A stretch of DNA of 64,000 nt, taken from NCBI GenBank assembly GCA_023014335.1, contig JAECYW010000019.1, forward strand, positions 1,426,001-1,490,000, written 5' to 3'. The notes beneath the pieces are model-generated. The model searched no databases, was not told where the DNA came from, and was given only the letters and a program-made list of their open reading frames with translations. Position numbers and translations under genes: made by a program. Below, piece after piece: positions 23,924 through 35,963 of the stretch. Position 1 is the stretch's first letter, and each line of letters opens with the position of its first letter. This DNA is from Galerina marginata. Lineage: Eukaryota; Basidiomycota; Agaricomycetes; Agaricales; Galerinaceae.

Positions 23924-26542
23924 ATCGCGTTTTAATTTTTAGCAGGGTTTGTGTTAAATGAAATCTGGCTATTTTGTTGAGTACTTATCTCTTCCCCCGA
24001 CCATTACCTAGTTTCTTTCATTTTCGGTTTTAACATATACCCTCTAGGTAATTCGTAGGAGGTAGTCTATCAGTGAACCAGTCTTTACTGATGTATCGCC
24101 GGTTTGAGTTGAGTTTCAGGATGTCTGGAGACTCTCCGCCCCCAGACGAATGCGCTGGTCAAGGTCAATCATTTCAACGCCTCATATAAGTCTAGCGGAG
24201 CAACTTGCGATGGTCCATAGTTTCTTGCCACTTTTCAGGACATCGATGATGTAGCGCGACTCGGTCTATTCAAGCCGCTTGACGACACCGTGAAGACCCA
24301 CTGCATACCTTCGTATCTCAGAATCGAATTCATATCCAGAAAGCTTTCGCAACCGGTTACTCATGGGAAGAACATGGAAAATAGTTCATCAGCTTGCTCT
24401 TGGCACGCTAAAAACCCAAACCAGGAAGTCTATTGGGCTCTGTCGTTATCTTCCCAGACCGCTATTCATAGGCTCGACTTGCATAAATATGACGGCACAC
24501 ACTGGTTCCAGCTGGTCTATTTTGCGCTTCAGACGTACAGCATCATAAAGATGCAGCTGACTTCTCCCGTCCTTTATTATCACATCTCAGATTTAGGAGT
24601 TCCTTAATGCACCTTTCATCGGGGTTCCGTCGGCGAGCAATGTGTGCCGCGTCCTTGTCTTCATGATCAGTTCTGTGAATGCTGGCAATAAGGCTTCTAA
24701 GTTCCTTCTGTCCGTGATCTCGAGCTACACGCCTCGTCTTGGCATTGGCTAAGAGCTAGCTTGGGTCACTTCGCGCAATCTACCGCTGCTACTTTACAAC
24801 ACCGTCTAAGCACTTCGTGAACCCCGATGTTTGGTCGGCTGCGGGATGTTGTACATGAATATCAGGAGAATTTAAGAGATCTAATATACACTAATAGGGC
24901 TCGCTCCCAACGAGCTCAAACAAAATAGTCCGCCATGTCCCAGGCTGACAATTTGGTATGAGAATTACCTAAAGTGATATCCTCACGATCATCCAAGTCA
25001 TTAATTTTCCATTGATAATTATAAAGTGCGTGAACGTTACGATGCATTCATGAAGTATCACAACTGATAATACGAGTATAAATGTCATGTGGCGGAGCAA
25101 ATATCAAGTGCCAAGTTCGGAGTCGTTACCTCATATTGATCGCATGATGCATCTGGTTAATGTGGCGCACAGGTAAGCTGAAGGTAGCCTTCTCGTCACA
25201 TTGACTATATAAGGACTGCTGCCACAAGGACTGTCAACGACGCGGATGTCGCGAGGTTGCATTTAAGTTCATTCAAATTCTTCTCGACGATTTAGCGGTG
25301 CACTAGATGACGACTGACGACGTTATTATTGATAAAGTAGGGTTGTGGGGTGATACAGTAGTTATACAGCGAATATTCTAGTGATCTATCGTGAGGATGG
25401 GACTATTAAAACAGGGGATGATGACGTGCACATGGATACAAGGTTAACGGCAGAGTGGGAATGATACAAATGTTGGAGAGCACAATTACACGAGAAAATA
25501 AAACACAAATTTACAAGTGGGGCGTCAGAAGACATGTATTATTGAGCAATATGGTAGAATATCTGTGAAGGACAGGAGGGCCGGACAGCTTTGAGAGAAT
25601 AGTTGGACACGGAGGTAGCATTGGAACGTTTGAGATCGAGAACTCGCGAGGCTCCAGAACCAGGAAACAATGATTGAGGACTGTGCCGAGTGCTTGGTGG
25701 GTGTAATGGCTCGCATCCTGGCCAGAAGCATTACCGCAAGGGGAAAAAATTACCAAGAGTTCTCGCTGAAACCGGTCATACTCCTAGTAAGTGAATTGAG
25801 ATCAGAGCTTGGTTAGTAAATTCAAAGCATTATCCATGGTCAAAAAAAGTGTCCACTAACAGAGCAAATTCTGGGCCAACCTTCCTGAACTTTGTGAACA
25901 GGTCTTGCAGACCGCAGACTGGGGTATAGATTCGTGATTGCGACGCGTGCTGCCGCAATTTCCTTTTTGGCAGGGTTGGATGTGCTCCCAAAGTCGTCCA
26001 CATCTCGAACACTTGATCTGCAGAAGGCTGCACATAGGTTCAAAGGCTGCACTTCAGGGGGTTGTTCTGATAAAAATCCTCACCTTGGTCGACTCTATTT
26101 ATTGAAGCATAAAAAGCGCTCGTTGGGGCCAATAAACCCAACACACGAAACAAGTGGTTGAGCTAAATGTCCTGGACCGAACATTTTCGCAATGATACCT
26201 CAACGCCCTGGTAATGGTGAAGACGATTACCCAATTCCGGCAGGTATGACTCGGGGAAGGATTCTAACAACAAGTTGAGAAATAGAGCGAAAGCGGGAGC
26301 CGTGCGTTGATGTATCCCATTCCCGAAAAGCAGACCGCCCGTAGCAGTATCGACAGACCATGGTCCAATATCATCGGCGTAAAATGTAAAGGGATCAAAA
26401 CCGATTATGGTTCCGAGTCAGGTCCAAGGCTATCAGTACCCACGAACAAACAAACGGGCACGTTGCGAACCGAGATCGATTCGATCAAGCCCACACACAC
26501 ACAGGTCGCCCACTACCTACGACGACCGCGCCCACATGCTAC
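23924..26542. other. Long intergenic region with weak candidates
   Basis: 2.6 kb without a confident gene. At 24242-24755 both strands are open: the plus strand reads DIDDVARLGLFKPLDD and, after an acceptor at about 24597, FLNAPFIGVPSAS; the minus strand over 24600-24755 reads a charged stretch with RRRNPDERCIKELLNL. At 25855-26035 a minus frame has several Cys. None can be assigned. Confidence 0.35.
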
Positions 26543-27993
26543 ATGGATTTGACATTCAAGCCAATTCCTAGATCTTGTCCCGTGCCACATAATGCTGTCG
26601 CCTATATTGGAGGGATCATTGACTATAAAAAGGGACCAACTATTATCTTGTGGAGGAACAGGAAAGAAATAGTGATTCAAGCGCCAAAGTTCACACCTGA
26701 AGTTGAGCCAGGGGTGGATGTTGATGATCCCTGCTACGGCTGGTACGAATCGCAAGCAATTTCCAAGCATTTTGCAAATTATCTTGAGATCATAGTCTGT
26801 GTTATGTGATATTAACAATCTCTTGCCTTCTAACGAATGTTCATCACATTAGGAATCCCTCGTTGACACCATTGACTTTGGTAAAACCAATTGGGCATAT
26901 CTATTTCAATCCCGCGACGGGGGCTACTACATCTCGCAGCAGGAAAAAGTACTTCGGCAGGTTACTTGCCCAATATGGGCCGAGCGGATATACATTGATG
27001 AAATTGAATTCACTGTCTGGGGCACAAGTTCAGATCGACGGGGAATATGGAAAGGCAAGGAAGTTGGTACGAAATTTTTGTTAAACCAAAAACAAATGAC
27101 CATGGCTTAGTATGTGAATGGCAGACATTATGTATGCATGGAACAACGAGGAGCTCTGGTGTCTGAATCGTGCTATGTTCGGCTATAAGAAGGTGCAAGG
27201 CCTAGATGTAACCTTCGAGGTTTACGGACACCTAATCGGCAGGGACGGCTCTATTATCGGTCTTGTTAGCGAAGCAGCCTGGGGGAGGATGATAGGTTTG
27301 GATGACCGCGCACTCGTCTACCAAACGGTTGCAAGAATACAACATAGCGGGTGCATTTACAAAGGTTGTTATACTGATCGTTTTATGATTGCCAATGGAA
27401 AGGTGCGGCTGCTAGAGTTGAATTCCATTTGGGCGTATGAAGACATGGACCGCTTGGAAAAAGATGCCGAACTTTGGCATTGGAAAGAGCTGGACGAACT
27501 CTTTGCGGAATTCCGTGATATTGGGCCCTTTGGGAATTATCATTACCCACTTTTTCGCTTTACAACCACCTACGCCGACTTAAAATACTTTCGTCCATCG
27601 GCAAGTCCAGAGAGACCATTCGGTGGGTTTGTGTTCTACAGTGAATTCTTCGACATCTACGAGCCGTGGTCTGGATACCATCGCATTCCCGACGGGGATG
27701 AAGAAAACGAATCGATCTTGCCGTCTTCCGACCGACGGATAGTATGGCCTCCGAATAACCGGCTCCTTCCAAACTTCGATAGTATATACGATACAGATGT
27801 GGCTCGTCGGGAGGACCAAGCTATGACAATGCGGCTCAACGGACGATCAGCAAGGACGTCACGGAATCGAGTCCTTATTGCCGCCACACCATACTATCAT
27901 CCATATAGACGCTCCAACGGCAGGAATCATGGAGGACGAAGAGCACTTACTAACTCGGACAATACAGAAAGTGCAATTGTTGCTATCGAATGA
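26543..27993 (+). CDS. Protein-kinase-like-fold family protein (putative)
   Basis: Three exons, 26543-26794, 26853-27066 and 27125-27993, 444 residues. The centre has the layout I associate with a mushroom family of kinase-like-fold proteins: RGIWKGKEVD (lysine-like strand), GLDVTFEVYGHLIGRDG, IIGLVSEAAWGRMI, then SGCIYKGCYTDRFMIANGKV, which resembles a degenerate catalytic loop, and LLELNSI in the position of the metal-binding loop. The canonical kinase HRD and DFG motifs are not present as such, so activity is doubtful (inference). The C-terminus is Arg/Asn-rich and disordered. A phase-1 intron (27067-27124, GTACGA..GCAG) was needed; reading the donor four bases earlier would give an apparent frameshift, which is therefore not real. 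The first donor could be 26795 or 26801. Homology class is moderate confidence. Confidence 0.65.
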
Positions 27994-29547
27994 TCAACGT
28001 CTCACGCCAGGTTTCTTTCCGTAATCCAGATATAGAGGACACGCTAGGGACATTGTATTTCTGGTATATATACCTAGTTGCGAAGAATGATACGACTAGG
28101 TGTCGGAGTTCAACTTTTCAAAATTCGGGTTCGAGAGCAATTCCTTTCTGGGACAATAATCTCTGCATGACTCAAGTATGATGCTCCTGGTGAGTCGGAT
28201 TTACTGAATATGCTGACATTGTGAAGTCCATGTGATTTTGATTATGGCTTCGAGAAAATTTCTGAGACGCAAATTATTTTATCTGTGGCGTTTATGTCTG
28301 AGCGGAGAAACCTAGCGCATAGCGGTACAGGATGTGAACAAACTACTGGTTCAATAAGATATCCACCTACTTTCTATGGAGAGGAGTACGAGAAGGCAAA
28401 CAGTTAGACGTGGCTCCTTACAAGAGGTCAAACATTCTCGAGGCGAATTCTTTTTATCTGTGGCGTCTAAGCCTAAAGCAGAGCCAAGCGGCCCGCCGAT
28501 CACTCGGACCAATGGGCGCCTATTTGCTACTTTATATGGCAACTGAGAAACAATAGCCATTCCTCTGGATACAAACTACACCGAGCCAGTTACTGACAAA
28601 CCTAGTCCTTTGGTGTCGCGTTAGTGTTCATCAGTGTGCTAGTTCGACGGATCGCCATTACATCTTTATAACAAATCCGATCATTGAGGCCTTTTCAGCG
28701 CACGGAAACGCTGATTTTGCAATACCGTCTAAAAGATGAGCGGGCATCACTACATACCGATCAATAAATTCGAGCCTTCCGACAAGTTGAGTGAAGATCA
28801 ACATTTGGGTCGGAAACGTAACGGAACGCCTCGCAGCTCTCGAAGGAGGTCCTGTAGCTATGGGATTTACACAGCACGCGTGCCGCGTGACCCTTCATTC
28901 ACGGAAGCAGAAAGGCTGTGGTAAAAGACAAATTAAAATCCGCTGCAACATATGGGAAATATTAGAGGCTCTGGCACATATTACAGGCCTGGTGCTTCTT
29001 TCTCCATCGACTGGTGATTGAGCCTGAATAATGCTTAAAAGTAAGTACTAGAAGTGCTAAATTGCTTGTCTTATAAGCCAGAGTTTAATTTACAGACCGC
29101 GTTACACACTGCGCAGAAGTTCACCGATGAGGAGAGCGAAAATCCCGTGTTCGTTGCTGGTAAATTCCTCGAGTGTCATAGGCTATATTTTTAAGCAACA
29201 TAAACATTTTTGTCGGCAGTGATTAAAAAAGTTTACAAAGAGCACCGCGCTCCATGGATCATGCAGATTTTATACTTCCTATAAAGTACCTGGCCACCTA
29301 TCTCAGAACTCGTATAATACATTCCAACATCTATGAAGACAGGCTCTGACTCTCAGCGCAAACTCCAAAAGGCAAAAGCGCTCATACCCCTGAACCGGCA
29401 AATGCCGATAAGAGGGTCATCTGACCTGACACTTCCTGAAGTCTCCTTCGTTCCTCCCACTGCCTGGTGCCAGGATTCGTCTTCCAGTTGGTTCCCAGAC
29501 AAGGACGACGACCAGCGATACCTATAACGCCACACATCTTTCTTACG
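27994..29547. other. Intergenic, nothing assigned; short direct repeat
   Basis: 1.55 kb. TTTATCTGTGGCGT occurs twice in direct orientation (about 28278 and 28453). Overlapping frames at 28736-28924 and 28791-29021 are open but unrecognised. The Met at about 29333 is in a frame that ends before the secreted-protein gene. Confidence 0.4.
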
Positions 29548-30311
29548 ATGTTCCGATTTCTCACAATCATTGCCTTGTTTGCCTTTCTGAGTCTCCAGAT
29601 AACAGCGTCACCTTCGCGGCTTGCCCAGTCTCTCGCCCTTCAACGGAGAACAGATCCCACCTTTCCACCCTCGCCTCCGTCATGTCCTATTTGCGAGCAG
29701 GTGAGATATAGCCACATATTTACCGTACATTCACTGGAGTACTTGCCTTCATGATTTTTTTCTTCTTGTTACCCTCTCAGAATGAATATTGACGCGACAT
29801 TAGGGGTATCCTAACATTCAAGGCTGCGCCCAAGCGGCTCCGGTGCTTGCTAATTTCTCCATGGTGCGTTTAAGTCTCATCTAACCAACAAAATATCTAA
29901 AAGTTCGCAGATTATATTTAACCCTGGAGCTTTTATCGATGTCATTAAGTGTGCTTGTGCGGACACCTTTCAGTCTGTTTTTCCTCAATGCGTTGATTGG
30001 TATGTCCTGTATCTGGCTCCTGCAAAACTGGACTCATATTCACCCATCCATTAAGCTTCATCCAGACTAACCAAACACAGGTTCTGGATACCTCCAATCT
30101 CCCGGGCATTGTTGCAGCAATAAGGAATGTCTGCGCCATCGAAAGCACATTGCTTGGAAACGTGTCTGGTGTGGATGCGTCTCTTACCGCTACACCCCGT
30201 CCTCCCGCTCCTACATCGACTTCTGCAGCAGTAGTGTTCACGGAAAATAGCACAGGGAGAATCTTCGCACTCCTTGCGATCAGCCTGTTTATGGGATGTC
30301 TGGGAATGTGA
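29548..30311 (+). CDS. Small secreted Cys-containing protein with C-terminal hydrophobic tail
   Basis: Four exons, 29548-29700, 29804-29863, 29911-29999 and 30056-30311, 185 residues. A signal peptide is evident (FRFLTIIALFAFLSLQITAS), followed by a Pro-rich stretch and CPICEQ. Across the splice sites the frame reads IQGCAQAAPVLANFS, IKCACADTFQSVFPQCVDC and VLDTSNLPGIVAAIRNVCAIEST. It ends with an STSAA linker and a hydrophobic tail (IFALLAISLFMGCLGM), consistent with GPI anchoring or a membrane stop. Intron 1 is long (103 nt) and contains an earlier AG that would break the frame. Probably a cell-surface protein of a fungal Cys-rich family; function unknown. The splice model is supported by phase at every junction. 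Confidence 0.75.
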
Positions 30312-30638
30312 TGGATGATTTTACGACTCTAGGGACCTTCATGGACGATTTCCCAGATTTATGACTATCACGATCTTACGAGAAGCGACGAATTTGTAAC
30401 GACCTCGCGTCAGTTTTTAAATATCAATTATATGTATATATCCGGTTGTTTTATCTTCGTGAGGGTGTTCTCTCCTCGACGAGGCTACTGACACCGGCAG
30501 CTCTTAGGTAAGCTAATGAACGGTTCTGATTCTGACTTGCCAGTGGTTCCAGACTTTGTTTGTTACTGCCACCTTCAAGCTTCATCATTCGTAGAGGTTG
30601 TTTCTAATTCACCATTGGTTTGATTTCCCGATACAAGC
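30312..30638. other. Intergenic, nothing recognised
   Basis: 327 bp between two plus-strand genes. AT-rich 3' flank followed by the presumed promoter of the Nudix gene. Confidence 0.5.
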
Positions 30639-31574
30639 ATGAGTACATTCACAAATGTCTTTTCTCAAACCTTTTGGCCTAGGACCCAGGCCCAGCCCCA
30701 GCCCCGACAGGCACCAAGGCCACGATCGCCTCCTCCCCCGCGACTTTCGAGGCATTCTACACCTGGCGTGAAGGACAGCGCCTGGGCATCTCGCGATTTC
30801 ATGCTAGGCGCCGGGATGATTATTATCCAGCGAAACACGCATAAGATTGTCGTAATATACGACTCACTACACAAGTACTGGTTCTTTCCCAGAGGCAGGA
30901 AAGATGTGGGCGAGTCGCTCGAGCAGACCGCATTGCGAGAGGCCTATGAAGAGGTGAGCATCATCTGTCGTTGCTAGCTATAATCGCCAACTTTCAACGC
31001 CCGCCAGTCTGGTTATCGCGCAGAGTTCCTCCCGCTCTACAATCCCACCCGCCAGCCGCTTGCACCACATGAACGGGAGGAAAATACTATATTGAATGTC
31101 GAACCTATTTTCATGACACTCACTTCGTGGCAGCCTAGGACCAGGCGAAATAGGGGCGTCCGAGATGACGGAGGAGAATACCTAACGACTTGGTATGTTG
31201 GGGAGATACCTGAAGATGCGGTATGTTACTTCGGCTTTCTACTTTCTAATGGCTGATAGTGTCATTTGTGCCTGAATCAATCAAGGTTCCCGAGATCGGG
31301 ACTGGCATGCCTGATGAACAGAGCTATCGAAGTTATCTATTCCCCTTCGACGAGGCCCTCCAAAAAGTTTACGGTACTGAGCTAAGGGTGCTTCGTTATG
31401 CTTGGGATGTTTACTTAGATACAGCAAGGCTATATGAAGAACCTCAGCGACTTGATGATCAGCCCGAACACAGTGGGTCTAATTTCTGCTTAGAATGATC
31501 ACCTCGTAATAATTGTTTCCCTAATTCGTATAGGTGCTGCGTCCGAGGGGTCTGAGCCTCGATCCCAATTATAA
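30639..31574 (+). CDS. Nudix hydrolase
   Basis: Four exons, 30639-30953, 31008-31220, 31286-31472 and 31534-31574, 251 residues. Nudix enzymes hydrolyse a nucleoside diphosphate linked to another group, such as ADP-ribose, diadenosine polyphosphates or diphosphoinositols. The full Nudix box GX5EX7REUXEEXGU is present across the first splice junction: G86, E92, R100-E101, E104-E105, G107, giving the metal-binding helix. Before it lie the usual strand MIIIQRNTHKIVVIYD and WFFPRGRKD; after it a long insertion (NPTRQPLAPHE) and a C-terminal helix. The N-terminal 45 residues are Pro/Gln/Arg-rich and disordered. In the third exon readthrough would end at 31498; the spliced version ending at 31574 uses a strong GTGGGT donor and CTAAT branch site. 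Substrate cannot be told from sequence. Confidence 0.9.
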
Positions 31575-34259
31575 GCTTCTATACCGTCTTCTCAGCCTTC
31601 ACTTCCCTCTGTTGAGTGTGCGCAATACCCTTGATCCCTAAAGCACTTGTAATAGTGAAATTTGATTTGTAAATGTGTACCTCTTGTAGCCTCTTGTACA
31701 TTTCTAGTGTTTGCTCAATGACAGAGTTTTTAACATTTCAAAATCTCATTCATAACATAAATGAGTAGATTCCAAGTCGATATAGGAATGAAGGCCTGCA
31801 ATTTTGATGTTTATTAATAAAACACTTACAGGCAATTGAAAATACTTACCTTGTGCTGCTCTGCCAGTGGCATTTACTCATATGAAATTCGCAGGAAGCT
31901 GACCTGAAAGGAGTTGCTAACTCGCTCAAGAAATGTTACCGAAAGATGACATTCTGTAAGCACATCACTCATCAACAGGTGATGCGAAGGCGTGAAAAAC
32001 AATGGTTACAAGTCCGGGAGTCCCCAGTTAGCTCCAGCTAGCCATAGTTCACAGATCACTGAAGGACACGGAGCATAGCTCGAAGTTCGAACACAGCGCC
32101 TTGGACGGAGAACTATCGCAACAAAATAATTTTTTCAACGAGGGACAGAGACCTGTGACTATTTATTTCTCTACGGAGAAATTAGAATGGATGCCAGGGG
32201 GACGAAACTGGCAGAAGTAGCCTCAGAGATGCATTGTTTTCAACAATTCCAGCCTAACGTCGACATAGAAATGTATAAATAGTCAGTCTCCAGTTTCGAT
32301 ATCTTATTGGAGGGACGTGGATAAGAGGTTGGACGCTATCAGTGGCTAGAAACTGCCGACAGACAGAGAATGAGCCCAGGTAGTACCGCATAGAGCACAA
32401 AATTCGGAGGGTATTTAGGCGCTGGAAAGCGGATATTTATTCCCTGCCCGGATAAAAGCACCTAAGTAATAGAAAATAGAAACGGCTAGATCAGATGCCA
32501 CGATAAAACCCATTCCTCGTGACGAAATCCAAGTAATGAGATACTCTAAAGGGGACAACGTCCACGACGAAATGAACTGGACTTGCGAGTCACCAAGAAG
32601 GAACATATGTTAGTCGGAAAATAAGAGACTGCATGGAGACTTAACCAATGATGACTTCCCTTCGGACATCCATCGCTTTCGGCCCATGATCAAAGGAACA
32701 ATCGAGGTTCAGAGACCGGAGAATTTGCCTTGAGGGACTCGCAGCCGATCAAATGCAAAAAATTCATCAGCGACCGGACACTCCCTCGCTGGAGCGCGTT
32801 ATACAGTAATTAGCTAACGCTGCTTCCCGATGTCGCAAACTCCATTGTTATCAAGTGGGGGACATCGAGATGCAAGACCGCCCGACCGTGATCTACTAGC
32901 GCGCCATTTTGGCCGCAGATGAGACGAGAAACTTGGAGCGAATAACTGGAGACAGAGGGTGTTTGAGACAGCTGGTCATTAGATGCAGTGAAGCGGTGTT
33001 AAATGTTGAGCCGTATCATACAACTGGCGGTGTATCAACTTTCGGGGGAGGTAAGCCATAATTACATTCGAGGACATCAAACGGTAGAATCGCATGTTAC
33101 ATGCGCCTTTGTCGGAAATGATGGCAAGACCGGATTCTCGGTATATCCCTAGTATAATTACAGCGTACTTCCAAGCACGGCCACGAAACTTTAGGCTGTT
33201 TATCCACAAGAGAAGCTGTTCGCGTTCAAGGACGAAAAAAGGCGACAAAAAATCACGCAGTGCAGCAGGGACTCCTGGTACAAGATGGTGCAGGCAGCCA
33301 CACTTTCCAGCTCTTCCCATCGGATGCTAAATCACGGTCACGTGGATAATCGACAGACGCGAACGCGTCGATAAGAAACCTGACAATGCAGTTTGCAGTG
33401 AAAAATACAGAATGAGGAAACCATTTTTATTACTAAACAGCATTATTAGCAATAAACAGAAATGATCAACTGGAAATCACTCACAATTCTTTTTGGAAAG
33501 ATGAGACTCAAGGGAAAATCATCAATAAAAACTTTCCTATTCCCAATCTAAAGCTTAAACAGAGGTGGCAGGGAACCGGCAAATAGTGAATGAGAGAGGA
33601 TTTCAACAGACCGAATCTGAGCGGGGCCAGCAATAGAAAACAGGAACGCGGGCAGAAAGCTGGGAGGAGAAACTCCCTGGACCGATTACTACAAATGACG
33701 CCGGACATGGGTCAGCATCGTTCACTGGATCCAAGGTCAAAATATTACAAGGTGACCGCCAAGTGACCGCTCATGCTTTTATAAAGTAGATAAATCAGCT
33801 GAACCTGCAACGGTCGACATACAACCTAGAAATAGACTGTAGCTAGAGTTATATAACCATACACCGCTGCCGAATTCTCGCCTCGACCACCCAAAAAGCG
33901 TGATTACTCATCTGATGTTGGTGCAGGTGTGCAATGACGGTCTACCCACAATTCCTGTGGTTCTCGCGACTTCGAGCACGTCCAAGCAGTCCAGAAGTAC
34001 GTGAGGCATCGGCCTGAGGAGGAGGGATCCAAGACGGTGGACATGGGAACAATGAACAATTGTGAATCCGTCGGGCCGCAACTTAAGGACCAAATAACAC
34101 GTCAATAAGGAAATTGCTCAACCCGGCCATGTGCCATCTATCTCATTCTTCCACCAGAATCTCTTTCGCTTTTTCTGTCTTGAAAGTTCTGTTATTTTTG
34201 ATCGCGAAGTTCCACAAATCAGTTTGCGCGTTGGCACCACCTAGAAGGTTACTAACGGC
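31575..34259. other. Long intergenic region, nothing recognised
   Basis: 2.7 kb. Minus frames at 32979-33320, 33508-33708 and 33908-34105 lack any motif and are likely chance. No inverted-repeat element or RNA gene was detected by eye. Confidence 0.4.
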
Positions 34260-35963
34260 ATGAATTTGTCGGACACATCGACTCGGACTTCGACGAATGC
34301 TGCAGGTCTAGGTATTCGAAAACGCGTCGATTCGAACGTGGACGAGTCTTACGTTTCTGTATCCCCTTATAAAAGACCTCGCTTGTCTGCCATGGCATTC
34401 CCGTCAAGTCGGGGCCGACTCAATTCCATCGGTGTCGGAGTACGGTCAATCTATTCATTATGCATCACCTGTGCTTACTCTTCACCGTGCCACCTTACAG
34501 GCTGACCGTCTCCCAAAACCGCCCCTCTCCATTTTTAATGATATAGAGGGTATGAGCAACGGCATTTTTCATTATTCGCCCACAGGGCAAGACCGCCCGA
34601 CTAGCAGCAATTCTTCATTTACGGCTGGCTCGCGATCCGCGAGCCCTTTCGTCTCCGCGGACTTCAGTCCCCAACACACTGGCTCCAGCAATTCTCCAGG
34701 TCTTATACGGAGTGCATCCTCAACCTCGTTGCGAATGTCTCCTATTCCTTTTGTATATCCGGAGTCCTCTGCGAAATTCTTCCTGCGTAGCCCTCGCACA
34801 ATCATCTCTTATATGCCACCGCCCTCTTCAGACGATATCGTGGCAAAGCACCTGACCTGTTCGGCAAATAATGCTGTCTTCTTCACTCGAGGAAATCGTG
34901 TCCATTTCAAGAATTTAAACAGCAATTACCACGAGGACATCGGACAGCTCTGCAAACTGTCAATAAGCCAAGGGAATATACGATCCCTTGATTTCAACTC
35001 AAAATCACAACCCGAGGTTTTGGCGATCGGCACGACCAAAGGAGTAGTTCAACTCTGGGATGTCCAGGCTAAGAAGATGACCGTTTCATGGACGAGCGTG
35101 AAGGAAATCACTGCCATGACCTGGAATGGCCCTTTGTTGACGGTCGGTGGTGTCAAGGGCCACATTCGCCACTACGATTCTAGGGTTCCTGCATCAAAGA
35201 TCAAGGAACAAGCACGGCGCTCGATTCGTCATGAGGCTCCAATTAGTGCTTTGTTGTGGAGCGTCGACGGAAAGGTTCTTGCCAGTGGCGACGCCACGGG
35301 CACTGTTTTCTGTTGGAAAGACGGATTTAGCACTCCCATGCAAGTTGGCGAGATTGTTAAGCGTCGAAAGAAAATTGTTCAGAGTGGCAAGATATCCGTA
35401 AGCGCGGTCATCTGTTAAGAATGTGTTTTTGCAAGCATCGCTGAGCCGCTTATTCGTAACAGGCAGTTTCCTGGTGCCCTTGGGACCCCAAAATATTGGC
35501 CACTGGTGATGCCGGAGGTATTCTCCGTCTTTGGAATGTCAACGACCGGCCAGGTTCGAACGCCCTCAGCCCCGGAAAACTCGACACCGCGTCTGTTATA
35601 ACGGGAATACATTTCTCTCCTCATTGCAAGGAAATTCTCACCGCGCATGGCCCTCGGATTGGGGCGCCAGTCCCCATCGACCCTTGTAATCCGAAGCCCA
35701 GCTCAGAAAATGCATTGGTTGTCCATTCATTCCCTTCCCTCCGCCATGTAACGACCTTCCGGCTCCCAATCGAAAGGGGCATCGGAGATGCTTTGCTTGA
35801 TAGCACTGGAACGAAGATTATTTTTGCCACTCCGTCAGACGGCAAAATAAATGTCAGCGATGTGTGGGCGAAACGAAAGGAGGTGAAGAGAGAGGCAATA
35901 AAGCGACAGGGGAGTATGCTGAGCCTCAACAGCAGGTCTTCCTCTTATTCCCTCATTCGATGA
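34260..35963 (+). CDS. CDC20/CDH1-family APC/C activator, divergent (WD40, IR tail)
   Basis: Three exons, 34260-34439, 34501-35397, 35463-35963, 525 residues. Activators of this family bind the anaphase-promoting complex and present substrates for ubiquitination. A basic N-terminus (SPYKRPRLSA), a Ser-rich linker, then a seven-blade WD40-type propeller with SLDFNSKSQPEVLAIGTTKG, VVQLWDVQ, MTWNGPLLTVGG, ALLWSVDGKVLASGDATG, the hallmark AVSWCPWDPKILATGDAGG-type blade, and IHFSPHCKEILTAHG. It ends in Leu-Ile-Arg, the C-terminal IR tail that docks on APC3/Cdc27. The expected C-box (DRFIPxR) is not intact: the matching place after the first intron reads ADRLPKPP. This might make it a meiosis-type (Ama1-like) or otherwise specialised activator (inference). 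The donor could alternatively be 34434. See the paralogue at 53927-55630. Confidence 0.88.

Noticed and set aside
27060..27150. Apparent frameshift between the second and third exons of the kinase-like gene
   Set aside because: Using the donor at 27067 (GTT G|GTACGA) and acceptor at 27124 gives a 58-nt phase-1 intron that restores EVDIMYAW without any indel.
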